Shown: positions 1 through 8,431, counted from the first letter of the stretch. The stretch: 64,000 nt of DNA from Holophagaceae bacterium (GCA_017859955.1 JAFNAB010000014.1:1-64000); one strand, 5' to 3'. The notes: generated by a model from the letters alone, not told the origin. Translations and numbers: made by a program.

Positions 1-94
1 GGGGGGTCAGGGGCACGTAGGGGGTGTCGGTCTTCTTGGGCCAGGCGCCGGTGTGGGCGACGGTGAGAATGACCTTGTTGGACAGATCGGACAT
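1..94 (-). CDS. Beta-keto acid cleavage enzyme (BKACE, DUF849 family), N-terminal fragment
   Basis: The first 31 codons of a gene that runs off the left edge. The translation begins MSDLSNKVILTVAHTGAW and continues to a PYVPLTP stretch, which matches the conserved N-terminus of the BKACE family (3-keto-5-aminohexanoate cleavage enzyme and relatives), where K-x-I-I-T-V-A-x-T-G-A is followed by P-x-x-P-x-T-P. Family members are zinc enzymes that cleave a beta-keto acid with acetyl-CoA to give acetoacetyl-CoA or another CoA thioester. A purine-rich site (AAGGAAG) lies just before the ATG. It lies 36 bases downstream of the thiolase gene, which could split the acetoacetyl-CoA product. The substrate cannot be read from this fragment; the active-site part is outside the window. 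Confidence 0.75.
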   Translation of the reverse strand, partial: MSDLSNKVILTVAHTGAWPKKTDTPYVPLTP

Positions 95-130
95 GGTTTC
101 TTCCTTGGAAAGAGGGTGGGTTGGGTTGAC

Positions 131-1315
131 TCAGTAGCAGGCTTCGATGACCAGGGCCGTGCCCAGGCCGCCACCGATGCAGAGGGTGGCAAGACCCATC
201 TTACCCTTGCGGCGGCGCAGTTCGTGGATCAGGGTGGTGAGGATGCGGGCACCGGAGGCACCCACGGGGTGGCCGATGGCGATGGCACCGCCGTTCACGT
301 TGGTCTTCTCGGGATCCAGCCCCAGATCCTTGCAGACGGCCAGGGACTGGGCGGCGAAGGCTTCATTGGCTTCGACCAGGTCGAGGTCGGCAGCGCTGAT
401 GCCGAGCTTCTCCAGGGCCTTCTTGGAGGAGGGCACGGGGCCGTAGCCCATGATCTGGGGATCCAGACCGGCAGAGGCGTAGGAAACGATCTTGGCCAGG
501 GGCTTGAGACCCAGGGCCTGGGCCTTCTCGGCGGACATGACCACCAGGAATGCGGCGCCGTCGTTGATGCCGGAGGCATTGCCAGCCGTCACGGAGCCGT
601 CCTTCTTGAAGGCGGGCTTCAGCTTGGCCAGGGCGTCGTAGCTGGCGCCGGTACGGACAAACTCATCGGTGTCGAAGGCGATGGGATCGCCCTTCTTCTG
701 GGGGATCATGACGGGCACGATCTCGTCCTTGAACTTGCCGGCCTTGATGGCAGCCTCGGCGCGGTTCTGGCTGCGCACGGCGAACTGGTCCTGCTCCTCG
801 CGGGTCAGGTTCCACTTGGCGGCGATGTTCTCGGCGGTGATGCCCATGTGGACGCCGCTGAAGGCATCGGTGAGGGCATCGTTGACCAGGGAGTCAACCA
901 TGACGGCGTTGCCCATGCGGGCGCCCCAGCGGGCCTTGGGGACGACGTAGGGAGACTGGGTCATGCTCTCGGTGCCACCGGCCAGAACGACCTCGGCATC
1001 GCCAGCCTTGATGAGCTGGGCAGCCAGGCTCACGGCGCGCAGACCGGAACCGCAGACCTTGTTGAGGGTCATGGCGCTGACGGTCTCGGGGAGGCCGGCC
1101 TTGATGGCGACCTGGCGGGCAATGTTCTGCCCCAGGCCAGCACCGATGACGTTACCGCAGAGGACTTCTTCCACCAGGGCGGGGTCGATGCCAGCGCGCT
1201 TGATCGCTTCGGCGGCGGCAATGGCGCCGATCTCGGCTGCGGAGAAACCAGCCAGGCTGCCATTGAAGCTGCCGACGGCGGTACGGACTGCGCTAACGAT
1301 TACGACTTCTCTCAT
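131..1315 (-). CDS. Acetyl-CoA C-acetyltransferase (thiolase)
   Basis: 394 residues, the normal length for biosynthetic/degradative thiolases. It catalyses reversible cleavage of acetoacetyl-CoA to two acetyl-CoA. The nucleophilic cysteine lies in [11 protein letters not shown] (about residue 88), the catalytic histidine in [16 protein letters not shown] and the second cysteine in [11 protein letters not shown] near the C-terminus, so all catalytic elements are present. The start is supported by a GGAAGGAAA site just upstream. Neighbours are a BKACE gene downstream and a cyclase and a hydroxyacyl dehydrogenase upstream on the same strand, suggesting a catabolic route to acetyl-CoA. A hairpin terminator separates it from the cyclase gene, so it may have its own promoter or depend on read-through. 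Confidence 0.93.
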   Translation of the reverse strand: MREVVIVSAVRTAVGSFNGSLAGFSAAEIGAIAAAEAIKRAGIDPALVEEVLCGNVIGAGLGQNIARQVAIKAGLPETVSAMTLNKVCGSGLRAVSLAAQLIKAGDAEVVLAGGTESMTQSPYVVPKARWGARMGNAVMVDSLVNDALTDAFSGVHMGITAENIAAKWNLTREEQDQFAVRSQNRAEAAIKAGKFKDEIVPVMIPQKKGDPIAFDTDEFVRTGASYDALAKLKPAFKKDGSVTAGNASGINDGAAFLVVMSAEKAQALGLKPLAKIVSYASAGLDPQIMGYGPVPSSKKALEKLGISAADLDLVEANEAFAAQSLAVCKDLGLDPEKTNVNGGAIAIGHPVGASGARILTTLIHELRRRKGKMGLATLCIGGGLGTALVIEACY

Positions 1316-1356
1316 TCGAGTTTCCTTCCACTAGGAATCGCGATGCAGGTGCATCG

Positions 1357-1412
1357 AAAAAGCAGTGGAGGCCTCTGCGAACGTCCTTTGACGTTTCGCA
1401 GTCGCCTCCACT
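1357..1412 (-). terminator. Strong intrinsic terminator between cyclase and thiolase genes
   Basis: On the minus strand a near-perfect stem of about 21 base pairs is formed: outer arm AGTGGAGGC with GCCTCCACT, a 2-nt mismatch, then CTGCGAACGTC with GACGTTTCGCAG (one bulged base) and a four-base loop. It is followed on the minus strand by GCTTTTTCG, giving a classic hairpin plus U-tract downstream of the cyclase gene. A second small hairpin, CGATGCA-GG-TGCATCG, lies at 1341-1356. It could end the upstream transcript or act as a partial terminator that lowers thiolase expression. Confidence 0.75.
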
Positions 1413-1439
1413 CCTCAGTAAATCATGTCTTCGTCCGCC

Positions 1440-2375
1440 TTACATGGCGCCGTACTTGTAGATGCGGGGAGGAACGTTGGGGACGATATCGTCCTCATCG
1501 ATCTCGGCAACGCAGCGGACCATGGAGCCGTCACCCAGGTGCCAGCGGATGGGGAAGGCCAGGAAGCGGAAGCGCTTGCCGACCACCTTGTCCAGATCGC
1601 CACCGAGGTTCTCAACGCCGGTGATGCCGTTGCCGAGCATGAGCTTGTGGCAGGGCTCCCAGGTGCCGTAGCAGCCGATGGCCTCGAGGTGGCCGAACTT
1701 GGCGTCGTAGGCGGCCTTGCCGTGGATCTTGATGTAGACGTCCTTGTCGAACTCGGCGTAGGCTTCCTCGCCGTACTTCTCGATGAACTCCTCGATGATG
1801 CCCTTGCCGGAGTAGCCTTCGAGCTTCATGCGGGTGCCGTTGTTGCCCATGGAGGTGTGGAGGGGGTGATCCAGGGCCTGCTGGTCCATGGCCACGCACT
1901 TCACGCCCTGCTTGACGAACCAGTTGCCGGCTTCGAGGCCGCAACCGAGGGAGTAGTGGTAGTAGTCCTTGCTGTCGTCGAACTTGAGGTGCATGCCGGT
2001 GCGGAGCACCAGGACCATGCCCTTGAGCTCTTCGTTCTTCATGCCGACGCGGGCCACAGCGTCGTCGAGGTCGGCGGCGGTGATCAGCTGCCAATCCTTG
2101 GTGCGGACGTCGAGACACACGGCCTCACCGGCATAGGCGTCCACAGGGAGCTCGTGGGAGTAGAGAGCGCGACGGCCGTCGAACATGCGCTCCATGACGT
2201 GGCGGGGAGCATCGGCGTGGGTGCCGGTGTGCATGGTGCACTTGATCATCTGGGTCAGCACGCCGCCCTTGGCCATGCTGTGCATGGGGGCGATTTCGGG
2301 CTTGGCGAAGTAGGGCCAGAGGGGCATGTCGCCGAAGAAGGGATGGCTCAGGTCAACGAAAACTTTCTTTCCCAT
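1440..2375 (-). CDS. Cyclase-family metal-dependent hydrolase (kynurenine formamidase-like)
   Basis: 311 residues with the metal-binding signature of the cyclase/arylformamidase family, HTGTHADAPRH at about residues 49-59, following an N-terminal DLSHPFFGDMPLWP segment also typical of the family (DLSHP...MP.WP). Known members hydrolyse amide or ring bonds (N-formylkynurenine, isatin, cyclic ketones/lactams). No signal peptide, so cytoplasmic. It lies 47 bases downstream of a 3-hydroxyacyl dehydrogenase gene on the same strand and is followed by a terminator. In this setting it may open a ring or hydrolyse an amide to a free hydroxy acid that the neighbouring dehydrogenase and BKACE then process, but the substrate is unknown. 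Family assignment is firm; function is inferred. Confidence 0.8.
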   Translation of the reverse strand: MGKKVFVDLSHPFFGDMPLWPYFAKPEIAPMHSMAKGGVLTQMIKCTMHTGTHADAPRHVMERMFDGRRALYSHELPVDAYAGEAVCLDVRTKDWQLITAADLDDAVARVGMKNEELKGMVLVLRTGMHLKFDDSKDYYHYSLGCGLEAGNWFVKQGVKCVAMDQQALDHPLHTSMGNNGTRMKLEGYSGKGIIEEFIEKYGEEAYAEFDKDVYIKIHGKAAYDAKFGHLEAIGCYGTWEPCHKLMLGNGITGVENLGGDLDKVVGKRFRFLAFPIRWHLGDGSMVRCVAEIDEDDIVPNVPPRIYKYGAM

Positions 2376-2422
2376 GGGGGACCTCGTGTTGTTGTGTTGC
2401 TTGTTGGAAGGGAAAAACAGAA

Positions 2423-3358
2423 CTACTTGCCGTAGATCACTTTGATCAGGTACTCGGAGAGGTTCTTCTTGGAGGCGGCCATGGTCTCAGGAGTCCACTG
2501 CTGCCAGCCATTGCCGTTGGCCTTGAAGCCCAGCTCGCCCTTCTCGACCTTCTCCTTGAGGAGGGGGGAGGGCTCGGTGGAGCTCTCAATGTACTTCAGG
2601 ATGTAGCTGTGGATCTGCAGGGTGAGGTCCAGGCCCACCATGTCCGAGTTCTCCATGGGGGAGAGCTGGGGCAGGCGCATGCCGAAGCTGCTCTTGATGG
2701 CCTCGTCCACGGTGGCGGCGTCGGCGATGCCGCGCTCCACGATGGAGATGGCTTCACGCCACAGGGCGTGCTGCAGACGGTTGGCCACGAAGCCGGGGAC
2801 GTCTTTGTTCACGCGGATGGGGCGCTTCTCGATCTTCCGGAAGATCTCCATGGAGTAGTCCATGACTTCCTCGGAGGTCTCGGCGGCCTTCACCACCTCG
2901 ACGAGGGGGATCAGGTAGGGAGGGTTCCAGAAGTGGGCGCCCACCAGACGATCCTTGTGGGTCATCTTGGCGGCGATCTCGGTGGGGCTCATCACCGAGG
3001 TGTTGGTCGCGTAGACGCATTCGCGGCTGGTGAGGGATTCGAGATCGCGGAACAGGTTCTGCTTGATCTCCATGTCCTCGGCCACGCACTCGATCACGAA
3101 ATCGGCATCCTTCACGGCCTCGGCCATGTTGTTGATGGGGATGATGCGGCTCTTGATCTCCTCAGCCTGGGCCTGGGTGAAGACGCCCTTGTCGAGGAGG
3201 GGCTTCAGGTTGGAGTCGATCCGCTTGAAGACCTCGTCGGCCGGGGTGGCGCGGCTCTGCAGCATGATCTTCATGTCCTTGCAGTAGGCAAACGCCTGGG
3301 CCAGACCGCAGCCCATCAGGCCAGCGCCGATGACGGCGATGTTCTTGTAGCTTCTCAT
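2423..3358 (-). CDS. 3-hydroxyacyl-CoA dehydrogenase family protein (possibly acting on a free beta-hydroxy acid)
   Basis: 311 residues with an N-terminal Rossmann NAD-binding motif GAGLMGCGLA (residues 11-20), the catalytic region HFWNPPYLIPLVEVV starting near residue 142, and a C-terminal dimerisation domain (PGFVANRLQHALWREAI). The NPP-x-L-I-P-L-V-E variant and the length resemble the L-carnitine dehydrogenase/hydroxy-acid branch as much as the beta-oxidation enzymes. A BKACE gene in the same cluster also fits oxidation of a free beta-hydroxy acid to a beta-keto acid. First gene of the minus-strand cluster; a 0.9 kb non-coding leader lies upstream. NAD-dependent dehydrogenase is firm, substrate not determined. 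Confidence 0.82.
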   Translation of the reverse strand: MRSYKNIAVIGAGLMGCGLAQAFAYCKDMKIMLQSRATPADEVFKRIDSNLKPLLDKGVFTQAQAEEIKSRIIPINNMAEAVKDADFVIECVAEDMEIKQNLFRDLESLTSRECVYATNTSVMSPTEIAAKMTHKDRLVGAHFWNPPYLIPLVEVVKAAETSEEVMDYSMEIFRKIEKRPIRVNKDVPGFVANRLQHALWREAISIVERGIADAATVDEAIKSSFGMRLPQLSPMENSDMVGLDLTLQIHSYILKYIESSTEPSPLLKEKVEKGELGFKANGNGWQQWTPETMAASKKNLSEYLIKVIYGK

Positions 3359-4269
3359 TAATACTCCTTTGAAAAGAGCGGGTTAGTAATACCTCTTGGA
3401 TTTACAGGCTGAAGCGTGCGCAGTGCTTCGGAGCATCTAGGACTGGCATTCGTTGAACTCGCTATTGATCACACCTTCTCCGTGCGCTGAGGGAGCGAAC
3501 TGTGCTCCTTCTCAACGGGGATGGGGCCGAGAGCCTCGGCCATGCCCTCCCAGGTATTCCGAAGAGCCGCCTGGAATGGGAAGTAAATCGCCCTGAGAAC
3601 CTTGCGATTCAAGGCTCCTCAGGAGGGAAAAACGTTCGAGAACCATGCCCAAACCCACCAAACTTGTCCCATGCATCTGTGACAGGAGTCATCATCCCGA
3701 TTTCCTGGAACACCGTCAATGGGCCTTCGGAAGGGGGTCGGGGTGTAAAAATGATTAAAACATGTGAATTGCAAACCCTTCAAGTGCCCGCGCTTTGATA
3801 TTTGTGAATCATTATTTGTTGCGCTGTGATCTGGGTCACTCGGGTCCGTGCTTCTGGTGATGGGATGTCCTTATGTTGGACAAGGTGAAATAAATAAAAT
3901 AGTTACACGGTTATTGCGCCTTGCCGTCAGCCCCTGCTGTCGATCGTGTTGAATGTGGTTATCGAAAAACCAGATACCATCGATAGGGATTCCAAATCCC
4001 CTTCCGGTCGTGTCACCCAGGCTCAAATGGGGAGGTCTGCTTTGATGTTTAAGTTGTTGTTGTAAAATGGTTTAGTAGCTGATTCTTGCAGGGGGCACCA
4101 GGTGTCAGTCGCGTGACTCATCAATCGTGGATTTCTGGGGTCTTGAGTGTAAAAATAAAAAAAACATCAACACTGCTGGAAAAATTTTCTAACCCCATGA
4201 CAGACACGCCCCGGAGATTCCGGGGCGTCGGCTGCCCCTGAATCATCCGGGGCGCGGTCTTCAGGGGGC
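3359..4269. promoter_or_regulatory. 0.9 kb non-coding region upstream of the catabolic cluster
   Basis: This stretch is AT-richer than its surroundings and has no convincing gene. It lies between two minus-strand genes and must hold the promoter of the dehydrogenase-cyclase transcript. Visible structure includes an imperfect palindrome around 3411-3429 (GAAGC-n-TGCGCA-nn-GCTTC) and two copies of a related 21-base AT-rich motif at 3743-3763 and 4147-4167 (both begin GTGTAAAAAT and end AAAACAT, 18 of 21 identical). An open frame at 3502-3798 on the plus strand was judged not to be a gene. No promoter hexamers were clear enough to name. Confidence 0.5.
4206..4228 (-). terminator. Possible terminator hairpin of the DUF465 gene
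   Basis: Perfect 9-bp stem ACGCCCCGG/CCGGGGCGT with a short AGATT loop, 41 bases past the stop codon of the DUF465 gene on the minus strand. The sequence following it on that strand is not strongly T-rich, so it could also be a structural or processing hairpin. Confidence 0.45.
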
Positions 4270-4500
4270 CTACTGGCCCCGTGTCTTGTTGAATTCGTCC
4301 ACGATGTGGTAGATGCGCTCCTTTGCGCGCAGTTTCGCCTTTTTCAGTTCGACTTCCTCAATGGATTCCCGGGCGGTGAGACGGAGTTTGTTCTGGAGGT
4401 AGTGCAAACGCTCGTCGGCGGCCCTGTGTTCCTCCATCAACTTCCGGAACTCGAAGTGTTCCTTCATCAGGCGCTCTTGCACGTCAGGCTGAAGATCCAT
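4270..4500 (-). CDS. DUF465 (YdcH-type) small coiled-coil protein
   Basis: 76 residues, mostly charged helix. The pattern LMKEHFEFRKLMEEHRAADE near the N-terminus followed by EEVELKKAKLRAKERIYHI is the hallmark of DUF465, a short helical protein family of unknown function found in many Gram-negative bacteria. The start at 4500 is chosen because AGGAGGGATC lies directly before that ATG; longer upstream in-frame extensions read into the divergent ABC ATPase gene and lack family similarity. It stands alone, divergent from the ABC ATPase gene. Confidence 0.85.
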   Translation of the reverse strand: MDLQPDVQERLMKEHFEFRKLMEEHRAADERLHYLQNKLRLTARESIEEVELKKAKLRAKERIYHIVDEFNKTRGQ

Positions 4501-4621
4501 GATCCCTCCTATGGTGGCCCCGGATGGGGGGTGCTTTTCCTGCCCAAAGGGTAGTCTCAGGCTTTTGGACGTCAAGTGAAGGTTCCCGGGTGCGACGGGT
4601 GGCGGTAGGATCCAGCCCATC

Positions 4622-5524
4622 ATGAGACGCCAGCTGCGGGATATGTCGTTGAGCTGCCAAGGGGGGCAAGTCCTGTTGGGGCCTCTGGACCTAGATCTGG
4701 AGGCCGGTGAAAGGGTCGGGCTGATGGGCGAGTCAGGTTCCGGGAAGTCGCTCCTTGGGCAGGTTCTGGTGGGTATTCTTCCTGTAGGTGTGAGGGTCGG
4801 TGGGAAAGGGCCCGCCATGCCTATTCCTGGGCTGCCGGAAGACAGGGTTGCCTGGGTGCCTCAGGAACCCACCCGCGGGCTCCACCCTTTCCTGACGGTG
4901 GAAGAGCATCTGGTCCTTTTGCCCAAGGTCAGGCTGGGGGAGCGGAGACAGTCCTCGAGGGCGAGGCTCCTGCCTTTGCTCGAGCGGCTGTGCCTTCCCC
5001 GCGAACGGTCCTTCCTTAGGCGTTTCCCCCACCAGATCAGTGGTGGGCAACGGCAAAGGCTGGTCCTGGCCATGGCCCTGAGCTGGGATCCAGCCTTTCT
5101 CATCCTCGATGAGCCCACCACGGCCCTGGACCCTCTCGCCCGTTGGGAACTCTTCGCCCTGCTGGAAGAGCGCAACCGGGAACAGGGCCTTGGGTATCTC
5201 TGGATCAGCCACGATCTGGAAATGCTCTCCAAGGCCACAGATAGGCTCCTGGTGATCTATGGAGGACTTCTTGTGGAGGCGGGGCCCACCCAGCGGGTGC
5301 TCAAGGCTCCCAGAAGCCCTTATACGTTGCGGCTCCTAGGGGCCAGCAGGGGAGAGGCTAGTCTGGACTCCGGCTATCTTCAGGCCCCGGAGCAGCGGCA
5401 GCCTGGCTGCCCCTTCCGGCCCCGGTGTTCCGATGGCCTGCCCTGTTGTGGCCAGGGGGTTGGTTGGCAAGGCACCCTGGCCGATGGTTTCCGGTGCTGG
5501 AATCCAATATCCAGGAAGTCCTGA
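4622..5524 (+). CDS. ABC transporter ATP-binding protein, oligopeptide/nickel (Dpp/Opp) type
   Basis: 300 residues. Walker A GESGSGKS (about residue 36), ABC signature SGGQRQRL, Walker B AFLILDEPTTALD and H-loop WISHDLEM are intact, so it should hydrolyse ATP. The C-terminal extension with GCPFRPRC and further cysteines is the oligo_HPY region of DppD/OppD-like subunits, whose cysteines hold an Fe-S cluster in some homologues. No permease, binding protein or second ATPase is adjacent, which is unusual because these subunits normally sit in five-gene operons. A second ATG at 4643 is a possible start. It ends 7 bases before a convergent membrane-protein gene. Confidence 0.85.
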   Translation: MRRQLRDMSLSCQGGQVLLGPLDLDLEAGERVGLMGESGSGKSLLGQVLVGILPVGVRVGGKGPAMPIPGLPEDRVAWVPQEPTRGLHPFLTVEEHLVLLPKVRLGERRQSSRARLLPLLERLCLPRERSFLRRFPHQISGGQRQRLVLAMALSWDPAFLILDEPTTALDPLARWELFALLEERNREQGLGYLWISHDLEMLSKATDRLLVIYGGLLVEAGPTQRVLKAPRSPYTLRLLGASRGEASLDSGYLQAPEQRQPGCPFRPRCSDGLPCCGQGVGWQGTLADGFRCWNPISRKS

Positions 5525-5531
5525 ACGGCCC

Positions 5532-6422
5532 CTAAGCGTAATCCCGCTTCAGATCGGAAACGGCCTGTCTTACCCGTGCATCCTGGCGCCAGTAGCGAGC
5601 GGTGGTGCGCATGCACCATGCGATGATCCACGCATTGATCGCGGCGGCCAGGGCCTGGAGCAGAAGGATGAGCCAAACCCCGGGCGTGGCTCCCCCTCCG
5701 ATACGCCAGGCCAGCAGAAGAACCAAGGCATGGATGCCCAGGCGGATGATGACGCCGATGAAGATCAGGGAGGACCATTGGATGGGGCGGCTCCACAGGC
5801 AGACCAAGGCGTGGCGAAGGCGGAGTCCGTAGGGGCGATCCGGTTCGGCTGCCCTATCGAGTCGGCAGAGCCACCAGAGGACCATCAGGGCTGCCCCCAT
5901 GCACAAGGGGGCGAGGGTCCGACCCACGATGGCCACCCAGCCCAGACCCTGGATGCCGGTGGCGCCGAGGTAGTCCAGGACCAGGAGCAACAGCCAGGTC
6001 ACGGCACCGAGGGGCAGCAGTCCCATCAGGAGCGCGTCCAGCAGGCCCATGCACCAGGGCCGCCACCGGGCCCGGATACCCAGCTCCTCAGCCTGATGAC
6101 GCCACCCGAACCAGAGCACCAGGTAGAGGATGACGATGCCGAAAGTGGGCATCCAGAACCCGGTCCAGGCCTGATGGAGCCCACCATTCCAAAGGATTTC
6201 ATGGATATCCCGGGCCGTCAGGCGCTCACCCCAGTAATGGGGCAAGGCGCTGCTCCCAACCAATCGGCGGAGGTGGATACTCCAGAGCGAGGGCAGTGCC
6301 ACCTGCAACACCACCCACGCCAGAATGAAGGCCAATCCATTGGGCCGGAAGCCTCCCGGCAGGGATTCCCGGAGGTAGGTCCAGGGCCCTCTGGGGTGCA
6401 GATCCTCTTCAGTGGCTTTCAT
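5532..6422 (-). CDS. Polytopic membrane protein of unknown function
   Basis: 296 residues with about six hydrophobic segments, for example NGLAFILAWVVLQVALPSL near residue 28, MPTFGIVILYLVLWFGW near 91, ALLMGLLPLGAVTWLLLLVL near 130, LAPLCMGAALMVLWWL near 170 and WLILLLQALAAAINAWIIAW near 250. I do not recognise a family. The gene follows the Ser/Thr kinase gene by 10 bases on the same strand and so is probably co-transcribed with it. A membrane protein of similar layout lies at 42434-43189, but relatedness was not established. Confidence 0.6.
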   Translation of the reverse strand: MKATEEDLHPRGPWTYLRESLPGGFRPNGLAFILAWVVLQVALPSLWSIHLRRLVGSSALPHYWGERLTARDIHEILWNGGLHQAWTGFWMPTFGIVILYLVLWFGWRHQAEELGIRARWRPWCMGLLDALLMGLLPLGAVTWLLLLVLDYLGATGIQGLGWVAIVGRTLAPLCMGAALMVLWWLCRLDRAAEPDRPYGLRLRHALVCLWSRPIQWSSLIFIGVIIRLGIHALVLLLAWRIGGGATPGVWLILLLQALAAAINAWIIAWCMRTTARYWRQDARVRQAVSDLKRDYA

Positions 6423-6432
6423 GAGGCCTCCC

Positions 6433-8331
6433 CTAGAGCTTGAACTTGAGGGTGGTGTCGGCCTGGAGGTCCACGGTGCGCACGCTCGCCGGGTGCCCGG
6501 CGATACCTACGGAATGCTTGCCCTTGCTGACTTCGATGGCGGTGCTGCCATCACTCTCGATGCTCGTGGTGATCCCATCGATGGCCACCATGCCGGAGGA
6601 GGGGAAGGTGGAGACAGTGAGGCTGGCCAGGCCGGGGGTGGCGAGGCTCAGCTGCTGCCCTGGGGCCGCAGAGATGCTTCGGGTTTCGCGGTAGAAGACC
6701 CGGGTGTTGGCCAGTTCGAGGCGGTGGGTGCCGGGGGCGAGCTTGAGGGTGGATCCCGGGTGCAGTTCCCCGGCTTCCTTCCCATCGAGCTTAATGCGCA
6801 CGGGGAAGGCCCCGCTCATTTTCAGGGTCGCCGGGGTGTTCGGATCCTGGGTCGCGGAGGCCTTGGGGGCCTCCTGGCCGACGGCCAGTGTGAAGGTGCG
6901 GCTGCCCGGCGTCTCTCCCTCCAGGAATTCCTGGGAGAAGGACAGTTGGTCTTTACTGAAAGTCAGGTTGTGCTTTTTTCCCTGGTCCCAGGAGACGGTG
7001 ACAGGAGTGCGGTCCTTCAGGGGGATCGAGTCCATGACGACCGTTGCCCCGGCGGGTTCACTTCGCAGCACCTCATTCCGCACGATGGACCTGAGCTCCA
7101 GGTCCGTGGAGGCTCCCTGCTGGTAGACGAACTCCTGGGGCTCGAAACCCTGGTGTTCGATCATGAGGCGATCGCCCGGCTTCAGGGGGAGGACCAGGGG
7201 GGTTGCCCCAATCTCCTTGCCTTCCCTCAGGACCTTGGCCTGGGAGGGACGGGAGTTGAGGGTGATAGCCTTGCCGGACTTGCCCCGGAATAGGAAGAAT
7301 CCCCCAGCAGCCGCCACGATGACCACCCCGATGACGATGGGGAGGGTGGCAGAACGACTGGGGCGAGCCCGGGTCTTATCACCCTGGGATGCCAGCACCG
7401 GGGGGACGCTGAGCTGCACCCCCACGGGCGCGGGGGCAAGCTGGCGGAGACCCTGGAGCAGGGAGAGCCGCTCCTCAGCCCCCAGTCCCGTCACTGAATC
7501 CACGAGGTCCTTGATGAATTCGCCGCAGTTGGGATAGCGCTCCTCGGGGTTCTTGGCGAGGACGCGGCTGAAGATCCGCTGCCAGGCACCCGCGGCGAGG
7601 CCTTCCACAGGAGGATCGACCTCCGTGGGGCTCTCGTTGACGATGCGGTAGAGGATGGTGTTGATGGAGGACCCCGGGAAGGGCAGGCCACCGGAAAGCA
7701 GCTCGAAGACCAGGACGCCGAAGCTGAAGATGTCAGAGCGCAGGGTGGTCTTGCCTTCCCGGATCTGCTCGGGGCTGGCGTAGGCAGGTGTGCCGAGGAA
7801 AGTGCCGGTCTGGGTCAGATTGGCATCCTCGCGCTTCGCGATGCCGAAATCCATGAGCTTGGGGCGCCCTTCCTCGGTGAGCATCACGTTTCCGGGTTTC
7901 ACGTCCCGATGGATGATGCCGTGAGCGTGGGCGTGGTCAAGGGCAGAGGCGATGCCCGCCGCCAGACGCAGTTTGGCCCCGAGGTCCATGGCCTGGCTTT
8001 CGCCGGACTTGATGAGGGCATCAAGGGGGCGCCCCGATACGAATTCCATGGCCATGAATGGGCCCACTTCGCTGTCACCCACGTCATAGATGGTGACGAT
8101 GCCGGGATCGTTGAGCAGGCCGGAAACCTCGGCCTCCCTCTGGAACCGCATCAGGAAGTCCTGCCGGTCGATCTCGCTGCGGATGGCCGCCAGACGCACC
8201 ACCTTGATGGCGAGCCTGCGTTTGATGCGAGGGTCCTCCGCAAGGTAGACGCTGCCCATGGCTCCCGAGCCCAGGAGCTTCTTGATCTCATAACGCCCAA
8301 CGGTCTGGGGTTCCTTTGCCTTATCTTCCAT
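6433..8331 (-). CDS. Transmembrane Ser/Thr protein kinase with extracytoplasmic PEGA repeats
   Basis: 632 residues. The N-terminal kinase domain (about 14-280) has the glycine loop GSGAMGSVYLAED, AIKVV lysine, catalytic loop HRDVKPGN, DFGIAK and the APE-equivalent YASPEQ, so it is expected to be active. A single transmembrane helix follows (LPIVIGVVIVAAAGGFFLF, near 334), then a periplasmic part with several PEGA-like beta repeats (NSRPSQAKVLREGKEIGATP, and later SEPAGATVVMDSIPL, FPSSGMVAIDGI). PEGA domains are thought to bind surface polysaccharide or protein. Divergent from cinA and followed by a membrane protein gene. Two PP2C phosphatases and an FHA protein elsewhere in the window are possible partners. 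Confidence 0.92.
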   Translation of the reverse strand: MEDKAKEPQTVGRYEIKKLLGSGAMGSVYLAEDPRIKRRLAIKVVRLAAIRSEIDRQDFLMRFQREAEVSGLLNDPGIVTIYDVGDSEVGPFMAMEFVSGRPLDALIKSGESQAMDLGAKLRLAAGIASALDHAHAHGIIHRDVKPGNVMLTEEGRPKLMDFGIAKREDANLTQTGTFLGTPAYASPEQIREGKTTLRSDIFSFGVLVFELLSGGLPFPGSSINTILYRIVNESPTEVDPPVEGLAAGAWQRIFSRVLAKNPEERYPNCGEFIKDLVDSVTGLGAEERLSLLQGLRQLAPAPVGVQLSVPPVLASQGDKTRARPSRSATLPIVIGVVIVAAAGGFFLFRGKSGKAITLNSRPSQAKVLREGKEIGATPLVLPLKPGDRLMIEHQGFEPQEFVYQQGASTDLELRSIVRNEVLRSEPAGATVVMDSIPLKDRTPVTVSWDQGKKHNLTFSKDQLSFSQEFLEGETPGSRTFTLAVGQEAPKASATQDPNTPATLKMSGAFPVRIKLDGKEAGELHPGSTLKLAPGTHRLELANTRVFYRETRSISAAPGQQLSLATPGLASLTVSTFPSSGMVAIDGITTSIESDGSTAIEVSKGKHSVGIAGHPASVRTVDLQADTTLKFKL

Positions 8332-8431
8332 CTGGGGTCATCCCTTGCTTCACGGAATTCTGCAAGGAAACAGGGTTCTTGTCACGGAATTGATCCTCTC
8401 CGGGCGCTATCCTCACCCTATTGGGGGTTTC

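Noticed and set aside
53-1624. 523-codon open frame on the plus strand over the thiolase gene
   Set aside because: It is the mirror of the thiolase frame in GC-rich DNA, has Gly/Ala/His-rich low-information composition, and no family pattern.
3430-3460. Sigma-54-like TGGCA element near 3446
   Set aside because: The GG-N10-GC spacing is not met, and it lies on the strand opposite to the genes it would serve.
3755-3795. Minus-strand GGCAC...TTGC resembling a sigma-54 promoter
   Set aside because: The spacing is 14 bases instead of 10 between GG and GC.
3502-3798. 98-codon open frame in the leader of the catabolic cluster
   Set aside because: No ribosome site, no family pattern, and composition unlike the neighbouring genes.
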